From NCBI GenBank assembly GCA_018402015.1, contig JAGYJL010000012.1:1-49571 (forward strand): DNA of 49,571 nucleotides, given 5' to 3'. Every line of letters begins with the position of its first letter. Positions within the stretch are counted from its first letter, which is position 1. This DNA comes from Flavobacteriales bacterium. GTDB taxonomy: Bacteria > Bacteroidota > Bacteroidia > UBA10329. Below, piece after piece: positions 16,631 to 24,956 of this stretch. Both the position numbers and the translations under genes were made by a program. The notes below the pieces were generated by a model. The model was not told the DNA's origin, searched no databases, and was given only the letters and a program-made list of their open reading frames with translations.

Positions 16631-17581
16631 TCACAGTTCCGTCTTCATGGCCACATCCACGGTGGCAACGCTGCCAGCGGTAATGGTAACGGGTACATCC
16701 TGCGGTAGGTAGCCCACTTTGGATATCCGAAGGGTGTAGCTGCCTGCGGGCTGTAGGCCAAAGAGGTAGCGGCCTTCGGCATCGGTAAAGGTGCTTTGGC
16801 CCAGTTGCACTATCAGCAGTTCGACATCGGCAAGCGGGGTGCCAGTGGCCTGATCGATAATGGTGCCTTTGAGTGAGAATTCATCGGCACTGGGTTCTTC
16901 ATCCTTACTTGGGCGGTACACCACGCCCCACTCTCGGGCCTTTCTGCGCAGGCTGGGGGCATCGTCTTTACGGTAGTAGAAGAGTACCTCATCCCACACA
17001 TCGGCCAGTATATCGTCTGCCTCGGTACGCAGGGCGTTCACGTCTTCCTGCTCTTTATCGTAGGCAGATTTACGGGTGGTAAGGTCGGCCATGAGTGGTT
17101 CAAACAACAGTAGGTTGTCTTTTACCTGGTTTGCGGTAGGGTTGCTGAGGGCGGTGCCTCCGGCAGCGGTGCGGTTGGCCTCGCCAGTTATAATGTTGTT
17201 GGCCCATTGTACCAGATCCTCATCGGTAGTAAGCTTGGGCTGTGCGCCACCGCTTACGCTCAGTTGGTAGTAGGCGCGTGCCGATCCGGGCAGTTCCTCG
17301 CGCAGTATGGCATTGTCCAAACCAATAATGAAGTGAGAAATGTACAGTCGCAGTTTTCTGCGCTGTGGGTTAATGGCGGCCGTGGCCTCTGACTGTAAGC
17401 TAAGGGCGGTACCGCGTTCCTGTATTTCGGTAAGATAAAGGGGCAGAAAGCCATCGAGCCGGGTGTAGGTGTCGGCACTGAAAGCACGTTGCGTAGGGTC
17501 GGTGGCATCGTACTTGGTATTGGCGGCCTGCATGGCCTGTACACGTTGAGTGTCTGTTTCGGGTCTATACAATCGAGACAT
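16631..17581 (-). CDS. Helical protein with C-terminal carboxypeptidase regulatory-like domain, function unknown
   Basis: A 316-residue protein without a signal peptide. Residues 1-230 are helical and not assignable to a family I can name; conspicuous segments are LRLYISHFIIGLDNAI, PGSARAYYQLSV and SLRRKAREWGVVYRP. Residues 236-316 form a CarboxypepD_reg-like beta sandwich (GTIIDQATGTPLADVELLI, then DAEGRYLFGLQPAGSYTLRISKVGY). The absence of a signal peptide is odd for that domain, which is usually extracytoplasmic. Base composition looks richer in G+C than the neighbours, with frequent GCC, GTG and CTG codons, suggesting transfer or different codon selection. A 42-bp tandem array lies 49 bases upstream of its start. 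The role is unknown. Confidence 0.75.
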   Translation of the reverse strand: MSRLYRPETDTQRVQAMQAANTKYDATDPTQRAFSADTYTRLDGFLPLYLTEIQERGTALSLQSEATAAINPQRRKLRLYISHFIIGLDNAILREELPGSARAYYQLSVSGGAQPKLTTDEDLVQWANNIITGEANRTAAGGTALSNPTANQVKDNLLLFEPLMADLTTRKSAYDKEQEDVNALRTEADDILADVWDEVLFYYRKDDAPSLRRKAREWGVVYRPSKDEEPSADEFSLKGTIIDQATGTPLADVELLIVQLGQSTFTDAEGRYLFGLQPAGSYTLRISKVGYLPQDVPVTITAGSVATVDVAMKTEL

Positions 17582-17629
17582 GGTGTAAGTATTTAAGGGT
17601 TAATAGATACGATAGGGGAATTTGGCCTG

Positions 17630-17821
17630 CTCCTGACCGCGCAGGACGGGGTAAAACCGCAGTTTAATGCCCTCCTGACCGCGTAGGAGAGGGTAAAACC
17701 ACAATTTAATGCCCTCCTGACCGCGCAGGAGAGAGTAAAACCACAGTTTAATACCCTCCTGACCGCGCAGGAGAGGGTAAAACCACAGTTTAATACCCCC
17801 CTGACGGAGTAGGAGGGCACG
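17630..17821. repeat. 42-bp tandem repeat array (about 4.6 units), each with an internal palindrome
   Basis: Units begin at 17630, 17672, 17714, 17756 and 17798 (last one partial). The period is exactly 42 bases with few substitutions. Each unit contains CTCCTG-ACCGCG-CAGGAG or a slight variant (6-bp stem, 6-base loop), then a conserved AT-rich half with TAAAACCACAGTTTAAT. It lies between the end of the aspartate kinase gene and the start of the 16631-17581 gene, on the 5' side of the latter. Because 42 is a multiple of three, reading frames stay open through it, but no coding signature is seen. Confidence 0.9.
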
Positions 17822-17966
17822 AAAAAGAAATATAACTCGGTGCTGCGCTGGAGGGGGCTGCCAATAAGCTGTAGGTTGTAGGCTGTGACTTTCATGGGAC
17901 GATAAAAATAAAACGCCCAACGGAAATTGCAAATAGCTTGTTGTGGTAATGGCGGCTACCGCACCA

Positions 17967-19220
17967 TTACTTCACCACCAACTGTGCAGACGTGGCGGTG
18001 CGGTGGTCCAGTAGCACTTCTTTTCCTTTGGTGGTTCGGGCAATGGTCTCATCATCGTAATAACGGATAGTGACCAACTCCGCATTTTCCACCAGCTCAA
18101 TGAAATATTCGGCTTCCAAACGTTTTTGCAATTCCTTCAATTTCACCTCATCGTTATTGGTGCTGAAAGAGAAATGAAGGGCCGAGTTTTGGGCGCAGTT
18201 GGCCTTCATGCGTATATCGCTGAGGACAGAATATATTTCTGTGAAATGCGCCTCGGTTACAAACGAGTAATCCTTTGGCGTAAGCGAGATCAACACCTGA
18301 TCAGGCTTGACAATGAACGATGGTGGAATCTTCAGTCCTTCCTTATTTGAAACCACCGTACCCTGGGCATCGGGGTTTACGAAGGATCGGACATAGAGCG
18401 GAATATTGGCGTTCTGTAGCGGTTTTATGGTTTTAGGGTGGATGACGCTGGTTCCGAAATAGGCCAACTCCATCGCATCGAAAAAGGACATTTCAGGGAT
18501 CAATACCGTGTTGTCGTAATACTTCGGGTCAGCGTTAAGAACACCAGGTACGTCCTTCCAAATGGTCACATCTTTGGCGTTGGCGCAATGGGCAAGAATA
18601 GCAGCCGTAAAGTCGGAGCCTTCGCGCCCCAACGTGGTGGTGAAATTCTCACTTGTACCCCCAATAAAACCTTGAGTTATTACAATGTCGGCTTTTTCAA
18701 AAGCCTTACCGATCCTTTCGCTCGACATCGTCCTGGTCTCGTCCCATTCTATCTTGGCATCCTGATAGTTGTTGTCGGTTCTAATGAGGTCGCGTGCATC
18801 AACCCATTCGTTTGCCAAACCTTCCGATGTAAGGTATGCCGAGATGATCTTGGTAGAAAGCATCTCGCCAATGGAAACGATCTGATCGTACTGAAAATGT
18901 CGGTCTAAGCCATCAGGGTCATCCAAGGCCCATTCCACTTCCACCAGCGTGTTGTTGATGTCATCAACCACCTTGGAAGCATCTTCAAAAAGGTCGCGGG
19001 CAATATCGCCATGGCATTTTCTCAGGTCTTCCAAAATGGCCTCGGTAGCTTGGCCTGCAAAGTGTGCATTCACCAGCGATTCTAGCTTGTTGGTGGTCTT
19101 GCCCATGGCAGAAACCACAACGATCAACTGATCATTCTTGAACCGCTCAATGATGCGGGCCACGTTCCGAACACTCTCCGCATCTCTAACAGATGCACCA
19201 CCGAATTTGAATACTCTCAT
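17967..19220 (-). CDS. Monofunctional aspartate kinase
   Basis: A 417-residue aspartokinase, first step of the Lys/Thr/Met branch. The N-terminal kinase motif FKFGGASV, the nucleotide/substrate region TTLGREGSDFTAAILAH (about residues 198-214), WKDVPGVLNADPK and FGTSVIHPKT are present. The C-terminal 115 residues (from PSFIVKPDQVLISLT) correspond to an ACT-like regulatory region shorter than the two ACT domains of E. coli LysC, so feedback control may differ. It is preceded four bases upstream by the acetyltransferase gene and is probably cotranscribed with it. No homoserine dehydrogenase domain is fused. Confidence 0.93.
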   Translation of the reverse strand: MRVFKFGGASVRDAESVRNVARIIERFKNDQLIVVVSAMGKTTNKLESLVNAHFAGQATEAILEDLRKCHGDIARDLFEDASKVVDDINNTLVEVEWALDDPDGLDRHFQYDQIVSIGEMLSTKIISAYLTSEGLANEWVDARDLIRTDNNYQDAKIEWDETRTMSSERIGKAFEKADIVITQGFIGGTSENFTTTLGREGSDFTAAILAHCANAKDVTIWKDVPGVLNADPKYYDNTVLIPEMSFFDAMELAYFGTSVIHPKTIKPLQNANIPLYVRSFVNPDAQGTVVSNKEGLKIPPSFIVKPDQVLISLTPKDYSFVTEAHFTEIYSVLSDIRMKANCAQNSALHFSFSTNNDEVKLKELQKRLEAEYFIELVENAELVTIRYYDDETIARTTKGKEVLLDHRTATSAQLVVK

Positions 19221-19224
19221 AAGT

Positions 19225-19704
19225 TTACTTGTAAGATTGGATCTGTTCTCGGGTCAGTTTGCCGTTCAGCCATTCTGGGTCAAGTTCTGCTTCATATTTT
19301 TTGTAAAAACCAATAGCAGGTTCGTTCCAATTAAGTACCTGCCATTCCATTCTGGCCGAATTGCGCTTTTTGGCTACCTGAATGACCGCTTCGAACAGTT
19401 GTGCTCCAATTCCTTTGCCGCGCATATTCTCTGTAACAATAATGTCTTCTAAATACAGACAGCGACCTTTCCAAGTTGAATATTTCTCGTAGTACAAGGC
19501 AATGCCTACAATGTTGCTATCTGTTTCTGCCACAAAAAGACCATAAATGGCATTGGGGCCAAAACCGTCATCGGTCAGTTGATCCAGCGTAACGGATACT
19601 TCGTCAGCAGCTCGCTCGTAAGTTGCAAGTTCCTTGATCAGGCCAAGCACAGCCGGAACATCCTGTTCCTTACCGACTCTAACTCTTATCGACTCATTCT
19701 CCAT
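19225..19704 (-). CDS. GNAT-family N-acetyltransferase (diamine acetyltransferase-like)
   Basis: A 159-residue GNAT enzyme that transfers an acetyl group from acetyl-CoA to an amine. The acetyl-CoA loop reads MRGKGIGAQLFEAVI (about residues 98-112) after the strand CLYLEDIIVTE, and a WNEPAIGFYKKYEAE motif follows. Together with the N-terminal LIKELATYERAADEV this matches spermidine/spermine or thialysine acetyltransferase-like members (SAT family). The true acceptor is not determined. Its ATG is preceded by a TACTTTTG box (19712-19719), and the aspartate kinase gene follows four bases after its stop. Confidence 0.88.
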   Translation of the reverse strand: MENESIRVRVGKEQDVPAVLGLIKELATYERAADEVSVTLDQLTDDGFGPNAIYGLFVAETDSNIVGIALYYEKYSTWKGRCLYLEDIIVTENMRGKGIGAQLFEAVIQVAKKRNSARMEWQVLNWNEPAIGFYKKYEAELDPEWLNGKLTREQIQSYK

Positions 19705-19711
19705 AGGTGCT

Positions 19712-19719
19712 CAAAAGTA
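19712..19719 (-). promoter_or_regulatory. -7 box of the acetyltransferase-aspartate kinase unit
   Basis: The minus strand reads TACTTTTG, seven bases before the ATG at 19704. The -33 element is not evident. The leader would be only a few bases. Confidence 0.5.
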
Positions 19720-19844
19720 GAAATTGCTCGCCATAAGCAGGCTGTTCCCAGCACGAGGTGTTTCGAAAAGAAACCTATCTTTAACGGCCTCAAAAAAGAG
19801 ATGAAAAACCCTTTTTTGAATCTAGATCAACCAACTCGTACAAC

Positions 19845-20456
19845 ATGATCAGAAACTACATTCGAACAGCATTTTTTACTGCATTGGCTGCCCTATCGTT
19901 TACCACATTATCAGCACAGAACAACAAGAACGTTGGTATTGGAACCACCACTCCAGAGCCCTCGGCCATTCTGGATGTTTCTTCTCCATTGCCACCCAAC
20001 CAACTGAAAGGAATGTTGGTGCCTAGAATGAACCTCGTACAGCTTCAGTTATTTGAAGGACAATACAACGATTCGTTGGCCAATGGACTGATCGTGTACG
20101 AAGAGCAAGGCGGTAATTTCTGGTATTACAAGTACGACAACCCAGTGCCAGCAACAGCACCGTTTGGCCAATGGGTCATGCTTGCGTCAGGCACACAACA
20201 ACAGAACAGCAATGTGCCTCAAGGAGGTATAATCATGTGGTCCGGTACCATTGCATCTATTCCTGCAGGATGGTCGCTTTGCAATGGTTCTAACGGCACT
20301 CCGGATCTTACAGATAAGTTCATTGTTTCTGTGGCGAGTTCTGCCGAAAACCCAGGCACTGCGCCAGTTGTTAATGAATACGTTTCAGTTCAGAATGGAT
20401 CGCCAACACCACCTCAAAGAAGGTTTTTCAAGTTGGCTTACATTATGAAGTTGTAA
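19845..20456 (+). CDS. Secreted tail-fibre/tail-collar-like protein
   Basis: A 203-residue protein with a signal peptide (cleavage after LSAQ, about residue 24). Next comes a segment common in Bacteroidota tail-fibre-like surface proteins: NKNVGIGTTTPEPSAILDVSS, then KGMLVPRMNLVQ, NGLIVYEEQGGNFWYY. Residues 125-165 match the phage tail-collar fold (PQGGIIMWSGTIASIPAGW, LCNGSNGTPDLTDKFIVS). There are no phage genes around it and no T9SS tail is visible, so it is likely an adhesin-like cellular protein. A short possible upstream ORF (19801-19848) overlaps its start. A terminator follows at 20480. Confidence 0.83.
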   Translation: MIRNYIRTAFFTALAALSFTTLSAQNNKNVGIGTTTPEPSAILDVSSPLPPNQLKGMLVPRMNLVQLQLFEGQYNDSLANGLIVYEEQGGNFWYYKYDNPVPATAPFGQWVMLASGTQQQNSNVPQGGIIMWSGTIASIPAGWSLCNGSNGTPDLTDKFIVSVASSAENPGTAPVVNEYVSVQNGSPTPPQRRFFKLAYIMKL

Positions 20457-20479
20457 TACAATAGATAGTTGGATTTTGG

Positions 20480-20510
20480 AGACCTGCTTACTGCAGGTCT
20501 TCGCATTTTA
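20480..20510 (+). terminator. Rho-independent terminator after the collar-like gene
   Basis: The stem AGACCTGC/GCAGGTCT with a 5-base loop is followed by TCGCATTTTA. It separates the collar-like gene from the fbp-mfd unit. Confidence 0.7.
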
Positions 20511-20530
20511 GGAAAACACGTAACAAGGTA

Positions 20531-21550
20531 ATGGAGAAAGTAAAATCGCTTGGAGAGTTCATTGTAGAGAAACAGGACGATTTCAAATACGCGAAAGGTG
20601 AACTATCGCGCTTATTGAGCGCCATAGGGTTGGCCGCCAGAGTTGTGAACCGCGAGGTGAACAAGGCAGGCCTTATGGAGGATATTCTTGGCGATGCCGG
20701 TGGTGAGAACGTGCAAGGCGAAACGCAGAAGAAATTAGATGTGTACGCCAATGTTGAGTTTATCCGTGCGCTGAAAGATAGAGGCGAGGTCTGCGGATTG
20801 GCCTCCGAAGAGGATGAAGGCGTTATCGAGTTCAAAACGGGCTATGCTGTAGATGGGCAATACGTAGTTGCCATCGATCCGCTGGACGGCTCCTCAAACA
20901 TTGATGTGAATGTTTCCATCGGAACCATTTTTTCAATCTACCGAAGAACTTCTGAGTCTGGCCCTGCAACCTTTGAGGATTTCATGCAGAAAGGAACCAA
21001 GCAGGTTGCTGCTGGCTACATCATTTATGGGTCAAGCACCATGCTGGTTTACACTACCGGAAACGGAGTGAACGGCTTTACGCTCGACCCTAGCATTGGC
21101 GCGTTCTTCCTTTCTCATCCCAACATGAAAATTCCAGAGGATGGAAAGATCTACAGCATTAACGAAGGCAATTATGTGCGTTTCCCAGAGGGCGTAAAAC
21201 AATACATCAAGTATTGCCAGATAGAAGACGCAGCTACGAACAGACCTTACACATCGCGTTATATTGGTTCTGCAGTGGCCGATCTGCATCGTAATCTCAT
21301 TAAGGGTGGAGTTTACATCTACCCAACAACCACATCATCGCCTAACGGAAAATTGCGTCTGCTTTACGAAGCAAATCCGTTTGCATTTCTGCTCGAGCAG
21401 GCCGGTGGTCTTGCCACAGATGGTTTCAATCGTATTCTGGATATTCAACCTACATCGTTGCATCAGCGAACTCCACTTTTTATCGGTTCTAAGAACATGG
21501 TAGAAAAGGCAATGGAATTCATGGCTGAGTACTCACCGAAAAACGCATAG
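20531..21550 (+). CDS. fbp: Fructose-1,6-bisphosphatase, class I
   Basis: A 339-residue class I FBPase, which removes the 1-phosphate of fructose 1,6-bisphosphate in gluconeogenesis. The metal-binding glutamates lie in [10 protein letters not shown], the catalytic signature in [19 protein letters not shown] (about residues 113-131), and the substrate-binding part in [34 protein letters not shown]. Length is normal. mfd begins ten bases after its stop, so the two are likely cotranscribed. Confidence 0.96.
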   Translation: MEKVKSLGEFIVEKQDDFKYAKGELSRLLSAIGLAARVVNREVNKAGLMEDILGDAGGENVQGETQKKLDVYANVEFIRALKDRGEVCGLASEEDEGVIEFKTGYAVDGQYVVAIDPLDGSSNIDVNVSIGTIFSIYRRTSESGPATFEDFMQKGTKQVAAGYIIYGSSTMLVYTTGNGVNGFTLDPSIGAFFLSHPNMKIPEDGKIYSINEGNYVRFPEGVKQYIKYCQIEDAATNRPYTSRYIGSAVADLHRNLIKGGVYIYPTTTSSPNGKLRLLYEANPFAFLLEQAGGLATDGFNRILDIQPTSLHQRTPLFIGSKNMVEKAMEFMAEYSPKNA

Positions 21551-21560
21551 CCCATCGTTT

Positions 21561-24500
21561 ATGACCAAGGATGAACTGGTCGGGCTATTCGAAGGTTCTG
21601 ATCATTTAAAGAAATTCCGAGAATCGCTTCGTGATGATGAGGCGAAGTTGCGACTTCGTGGTGTCTCTGGTTCGGCATACGCGTTTCTAGCAGCCGATGT
21701 GATCAAGAATACGAACGATCATCACCTTTTTGTGCTTTCAGATAAGGAGGCCGCAGCATATTTCCTTAGCGACCTGGAATTGCTGATGGGAAAGAAGAAA
21801 GTGCTTTTCTATCCCATGTCTTACCGAAAGGCCTACGAGTTAGAAGAGACGGATAATAGCAACGTTATTCAGCGTGGCGAGGTGCTCAATGCATTACAGG
21901 TTTCCTCATCGCAGCAGATCATTGTAACCTATTCGCAAGCATTGGCCGAGAAGGTCATATCCAAAAAGACCCTTCGCAAAAGCACTTTCGTGATAGGAGT
22001 TGGAGAAGAACTCGACCTCGATTTTATCAACGAAATGTTGCATGAATATCATTTCGAGCGGGTCGATCAGGTGTATGAACCAGGTCAATTTGCCATTCGT
22101 GGTGGCATTATCGATGTGTTCTCGTTTGCACAGGAATTGCCTTACCGCATAGAGCTTTTTGGAGATGAGGTTGATAGTATTCGAGCCTTTGATCCTGCAG
22201 AGCAGCTTTCTGTAAAATCGCTTCGCAAAGCCACTATTGTTCCTAACGTTCAGGATGAAGTTCTGCTGGCAGAGAAAGTGCCCTTTTTCGAATTCTTCTC
22301 TGGTAAGACCACCGTTTGGGTAGAAGATGTGGAAGAACTGAAATTGCTTGTTGACAAAGAGATGGACGATGCCAAAATGGCCTACGCCCAACTTGGAAAT
22401 ACCGTGGGACGGGCCGCACCCATCGACAAGTACGTGAGTTCTTCAGAGATACTACAATCCTTAGAATCGAGAAGAGTGGTAGAGTTTGGGCAGCGCACGT
22501 ACTTCCGAGATTCGGAAGAAGTATTGTTCAATATTGCTCCGCAACCAGCGGTAAACAAAGATTTTAAGCTATTGCAGCAGATTCTTATCGACAATAAGAA
22601 TCAAGGTTATGCTAATGTGCTGCTGGTTGATAATCCCGGTCAGGTTGAAAGACTGCACTCCATTTTCGATGACCTTCCGCTACCCGAAGGCACACGAGTA
22701 GCAAAGCCTTTCTTCACTTCCATGGTGCTTTCCGTTCATGAAGGATTTATCAACCATGAGTTGAAGTTGGCCTGCTTTACGGATCATCAGATTTTCGAGC
22801 GATACCATCGTTATCGTATGCGCCAAGGGTATAAACGCGGAAAAGAAGCGCTTACACTGAAGGAACTTTCTGGACTTAACCCAGGCGATTACGTTACCCA
22901 CATAGACCATGGTGTGGGCAAGTTTGCCGGTTTGGAAAAGATAGATGTGAACGGAAAACCGCAGGAAACCATCCGATTGGTCTATCGCGACAACGATATT
23001 CTGTACGTAAGTATCCATTCTTTACATCGAATTACCAAGTACTCGGGCAAAGATGGAGACGAGCCGAAGATCAATAAATTGGGTTCGCCAGCTTGGAAAA
23101 CACTCAAAGCCAAAACCAAGAAACAGGTTAAGGACATTGCCAAAGATCTGATTGCGTTGTATGCCAAGCGAAGAGCCCAAAAGGGATTTGCTTTTGCCCC
23201 AGACAATTACCTGCAAACAGAGTTGGAAGCGTCTTTTATTTATGAGGATACTCCTGATCAAGAAAAGGCAACTGCGGCATTGAAAGCCGATATGGAAAAG
23301 GATTATCCGATGGATCGCTTGGTCTGTGGAGATGTTGGTTTCGGAAAGACCGAAGTGGCCATTCGGGCTGCATTCAAAGCGGTATGCGATGGAAAACAGG
23401 TGGCGGTTCTGGTTCCTACAACCATTCTTGCTTTGCAGCATGCGCGTACGTTCAGATCCAGACTCAAGGAATTTCCGTGCACGGTAGATTATATCAACCG
23501 ATTCAAGACCAAAAAACAACAGACTGATACGCTGAAGAGAGTGGCCGAAGGTCAGGTTGATATTCTTATTGGCACACACCGAATTGTAGGTAAGGATGTA
23601 AAGTTCAAAGACCTCGGTCTTCTGATCATTGATGAGGAACAGAAATTTGGCGTTTCGGTAAAAGACAAGTTGAAAAAGATGAAGGTGAATGTGGATACAC
23701 TCACTCTCACCGCAACGCCTATTCCGCGTACGCTGCAGTTCTCGCTAATGGGTGCGCGCGACCTATCCGTTATCAATACGCCACCACCAAATCGTTATCC
23801 GGTAATAACCGAATTGCACACCTTCAATGAGGAGTTGATACGTGATGCGGTGATGTACGAAGTTGGTCGTGGCGGACAGGTTTTCTTCGTCAACAACCGA
23901 GTTGAGAATATTAAAGAAGTAGCAGGAATGATCGGTCGGTTGTGTCCGGATGTTCGTGTTTGTATCGGTCATGGGCAGATGGAACCTGCCAAGTTGGAAG
24001 ACACCATGATGCGCTTTATGGAAGGAGAATACGATGTGTTGGTTGCTACCACCATCATCGAAAGTGGGCTCGATATTTCCAATGCCAACACCATCATCAT
24101 CAACAACGCCAACCATTTCGGGTTGAGCGATCTGCACCAGATGCGCGGAAGAGTTGGCCGTTCAAATAAAAAAGCCTTTTGTTATTTGCTTGCACCACCA
24201 GTAACCATGCTTACCCCAGAAGCCAGAAAAAGGCTGAAAGCCATTGAAGAGTTTTCAGATCTGGGAAGTGGATTTAACATTGCCATGCGCGATCTTGATA
24301 TTCGCGGAGCCGGTAATCTATTAGGTGCCGAGCAAAGCGGATTCATTAGCGATATCGGCATTGAGATGTACCATAAGATCTTGGATGAGGCTGTTCAGGA
24401 ATTGAAAGAAACCGAGTTTAAAGAGCTGTTCAAGGATGAACCTAAGCGCGATTTCGTTCAAGATTGTCAGATCGATACCGACTTGGAAATTCTATTTCCC

Positions 24501-24956
24501 GATAGATACGTGAATGCTATCGCAGAACGATTGGCGCTTTATCGCGAATTGGATAACCTCGAAACAGCCGCAGATCTGGATGCCTTTGAGAAACGATTGG
24601 TTGACAGATTCGGACCAGTGCCTCCGCAAGGATTGGAGTTGCTGGAAACCATTCGTCTGCGTTGGGTTGCCAAGGTACTTGGCTTCGAAAAACTTGTGTT
24701 GAAGCACAACACCTTGGTGGGCTACTTTGTCTCCGACCCAGAGAGCGAATATTACCAAGGAAGCACCTTTTCTGAAGTGCTCAATTTTATCAAGGACAAT
24801 CCGCGGAAAGCGACCATGCGGCAGAATAAGGAGAAGCTAACGCTCCGATTCGAGAACGTGAAAAACATCAATCAAGCGTTAAAAGCTTTGGTTTCTATAG
24901 CTCCGGACCTGGTTCAGCGCTTTCTCCATGTTCCTGTGCCAGAGAGCGCAGAATAA
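21561..24956 (+). CDS. mfd: Transcription-repair coupling factor
   Basis: Mfd (1,131 residues) removes RNA polymerase stalled at lesions and recruits UvrA. In order: a UvrB-like N-terminal module with GQFAIRGGIIDVFSF (about 174-188), the polymerase-interacting domain with NPGDYVTHIDHGVGKFAGLE (about 442-461), then a RecG-like helicase with Walker A GDVGFGKTEVAIR, DEEQ box IDEEQKFGV, TATPIPRTLQFSLMG, VATTIIESGLDI, and QMRGRVGRS. The C-terminal domain ends at residue 1131. The last 62 bases overlap the convergent hydrolase gene on the other strand. Confidence 0.97.
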   Translation: MTKDELVGLFEGSDHLKKFRESLRDDEAKLRLRGVSGSAYAFLAADVIKNTNDHHLFVLSDKEAAAYFLSDLELLMGKKKVLFYPMSYRKAYELEETDNSNVIQRGEVLNALQVSSSQQIIVTYSQALAEKVISKKTLRKSTFVIGVGEELDLDFINEMLHEYHFERVDQVYEPGQFAIRGGIIDVFSFAQELPYRIELFGDEVDSIRAFDPAEQLSVKSLRKATIVPNVQDEVLLAEKVPFFEFFSGKTTVWVEDVEELKLLVDKEMDDAKMAYAQLGNTVGRAAPIDKYVSSSEILQSLESRRVVEFGQRTYFRDSEEVLFNIAPQPAVNKDFKLLQQILIDNKNQGYANVLLVDNPGQVERLHSIFDDLPLPEGTRVAKPFFTSMVLSVHEGFINHELKLACFTDHQIFERYHRYRMRQGYKRGKEALTLKELSGLNPGDYVTHIDHGVGKFAGLEKIDVNGKPQETIRLVYRDNDILYVSIHSLHRITKYSGKDGDEPKINKLGSPAWKTLKAKTKKQVKDIAKDLIALYAKRRAQKGFAFAPDNYLQTELEASFIYEDTPDQEKATAALKADMEKDYPMDRLVCGDVGFGKTEVAIRAAFKAVCDGKQVAVLVPTTILALQHARTFRSRLKEFPCTVDYINRFKTKKQQTDTLKRVAEGQVDILIGTHRIVGKDVKFKDLGLLIIDEEQKFGVSVKDKLKKMKVNVDTLTLTATPIPRTLQFSLMGARDLSVINTPPPNRYPVITELHTFNEELIRDAVMYEVGRGGQVFFVNNRVENIKEVAGMIGRLCPDVRVCIGHGQMEPAKLEDTMMRFMEGEYDVLVATTIIESGLDISNANTIIINNANHFGLSDLHQMRGRVGRSNKKAFCYLLAPPVTMLTPEARKRLKAIEEFSDLGSGFNIAMRDLDIRGAGNLLGAEQSGFISDIGIEMYHKILDEAVQELKETEFKELFKDEPKRDFVQDCQIDTDLEILFPDRYVNAIAERLALYRELDNLETAADLDAFEKRLVDRFGPVPPQGLELLETIRLRWVAKVLGFEKLVLKHNTLVGYFVSDPESEYYQGSTFSEVLNFIKDNPRKATMRQNKEKLTLRFENVKNINQALKALVSIAPDLVQRFLHVPVPESAE

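Noticed and set aside
17630-17821. CRISPR array from the regular 42-bp repeats
   Set aside because: The repeats are contiguous with no unique spacers, and no cas genes are nearby. It is a tandem repeat.
17593-17932. Repeat-protein genes on the minus strand through the 42-bp array
   Set aside because: Two frames stay open only because the unit is a multiple of three. The peptides are low-complexity translations of the hairpin units and lack a credible start or family.
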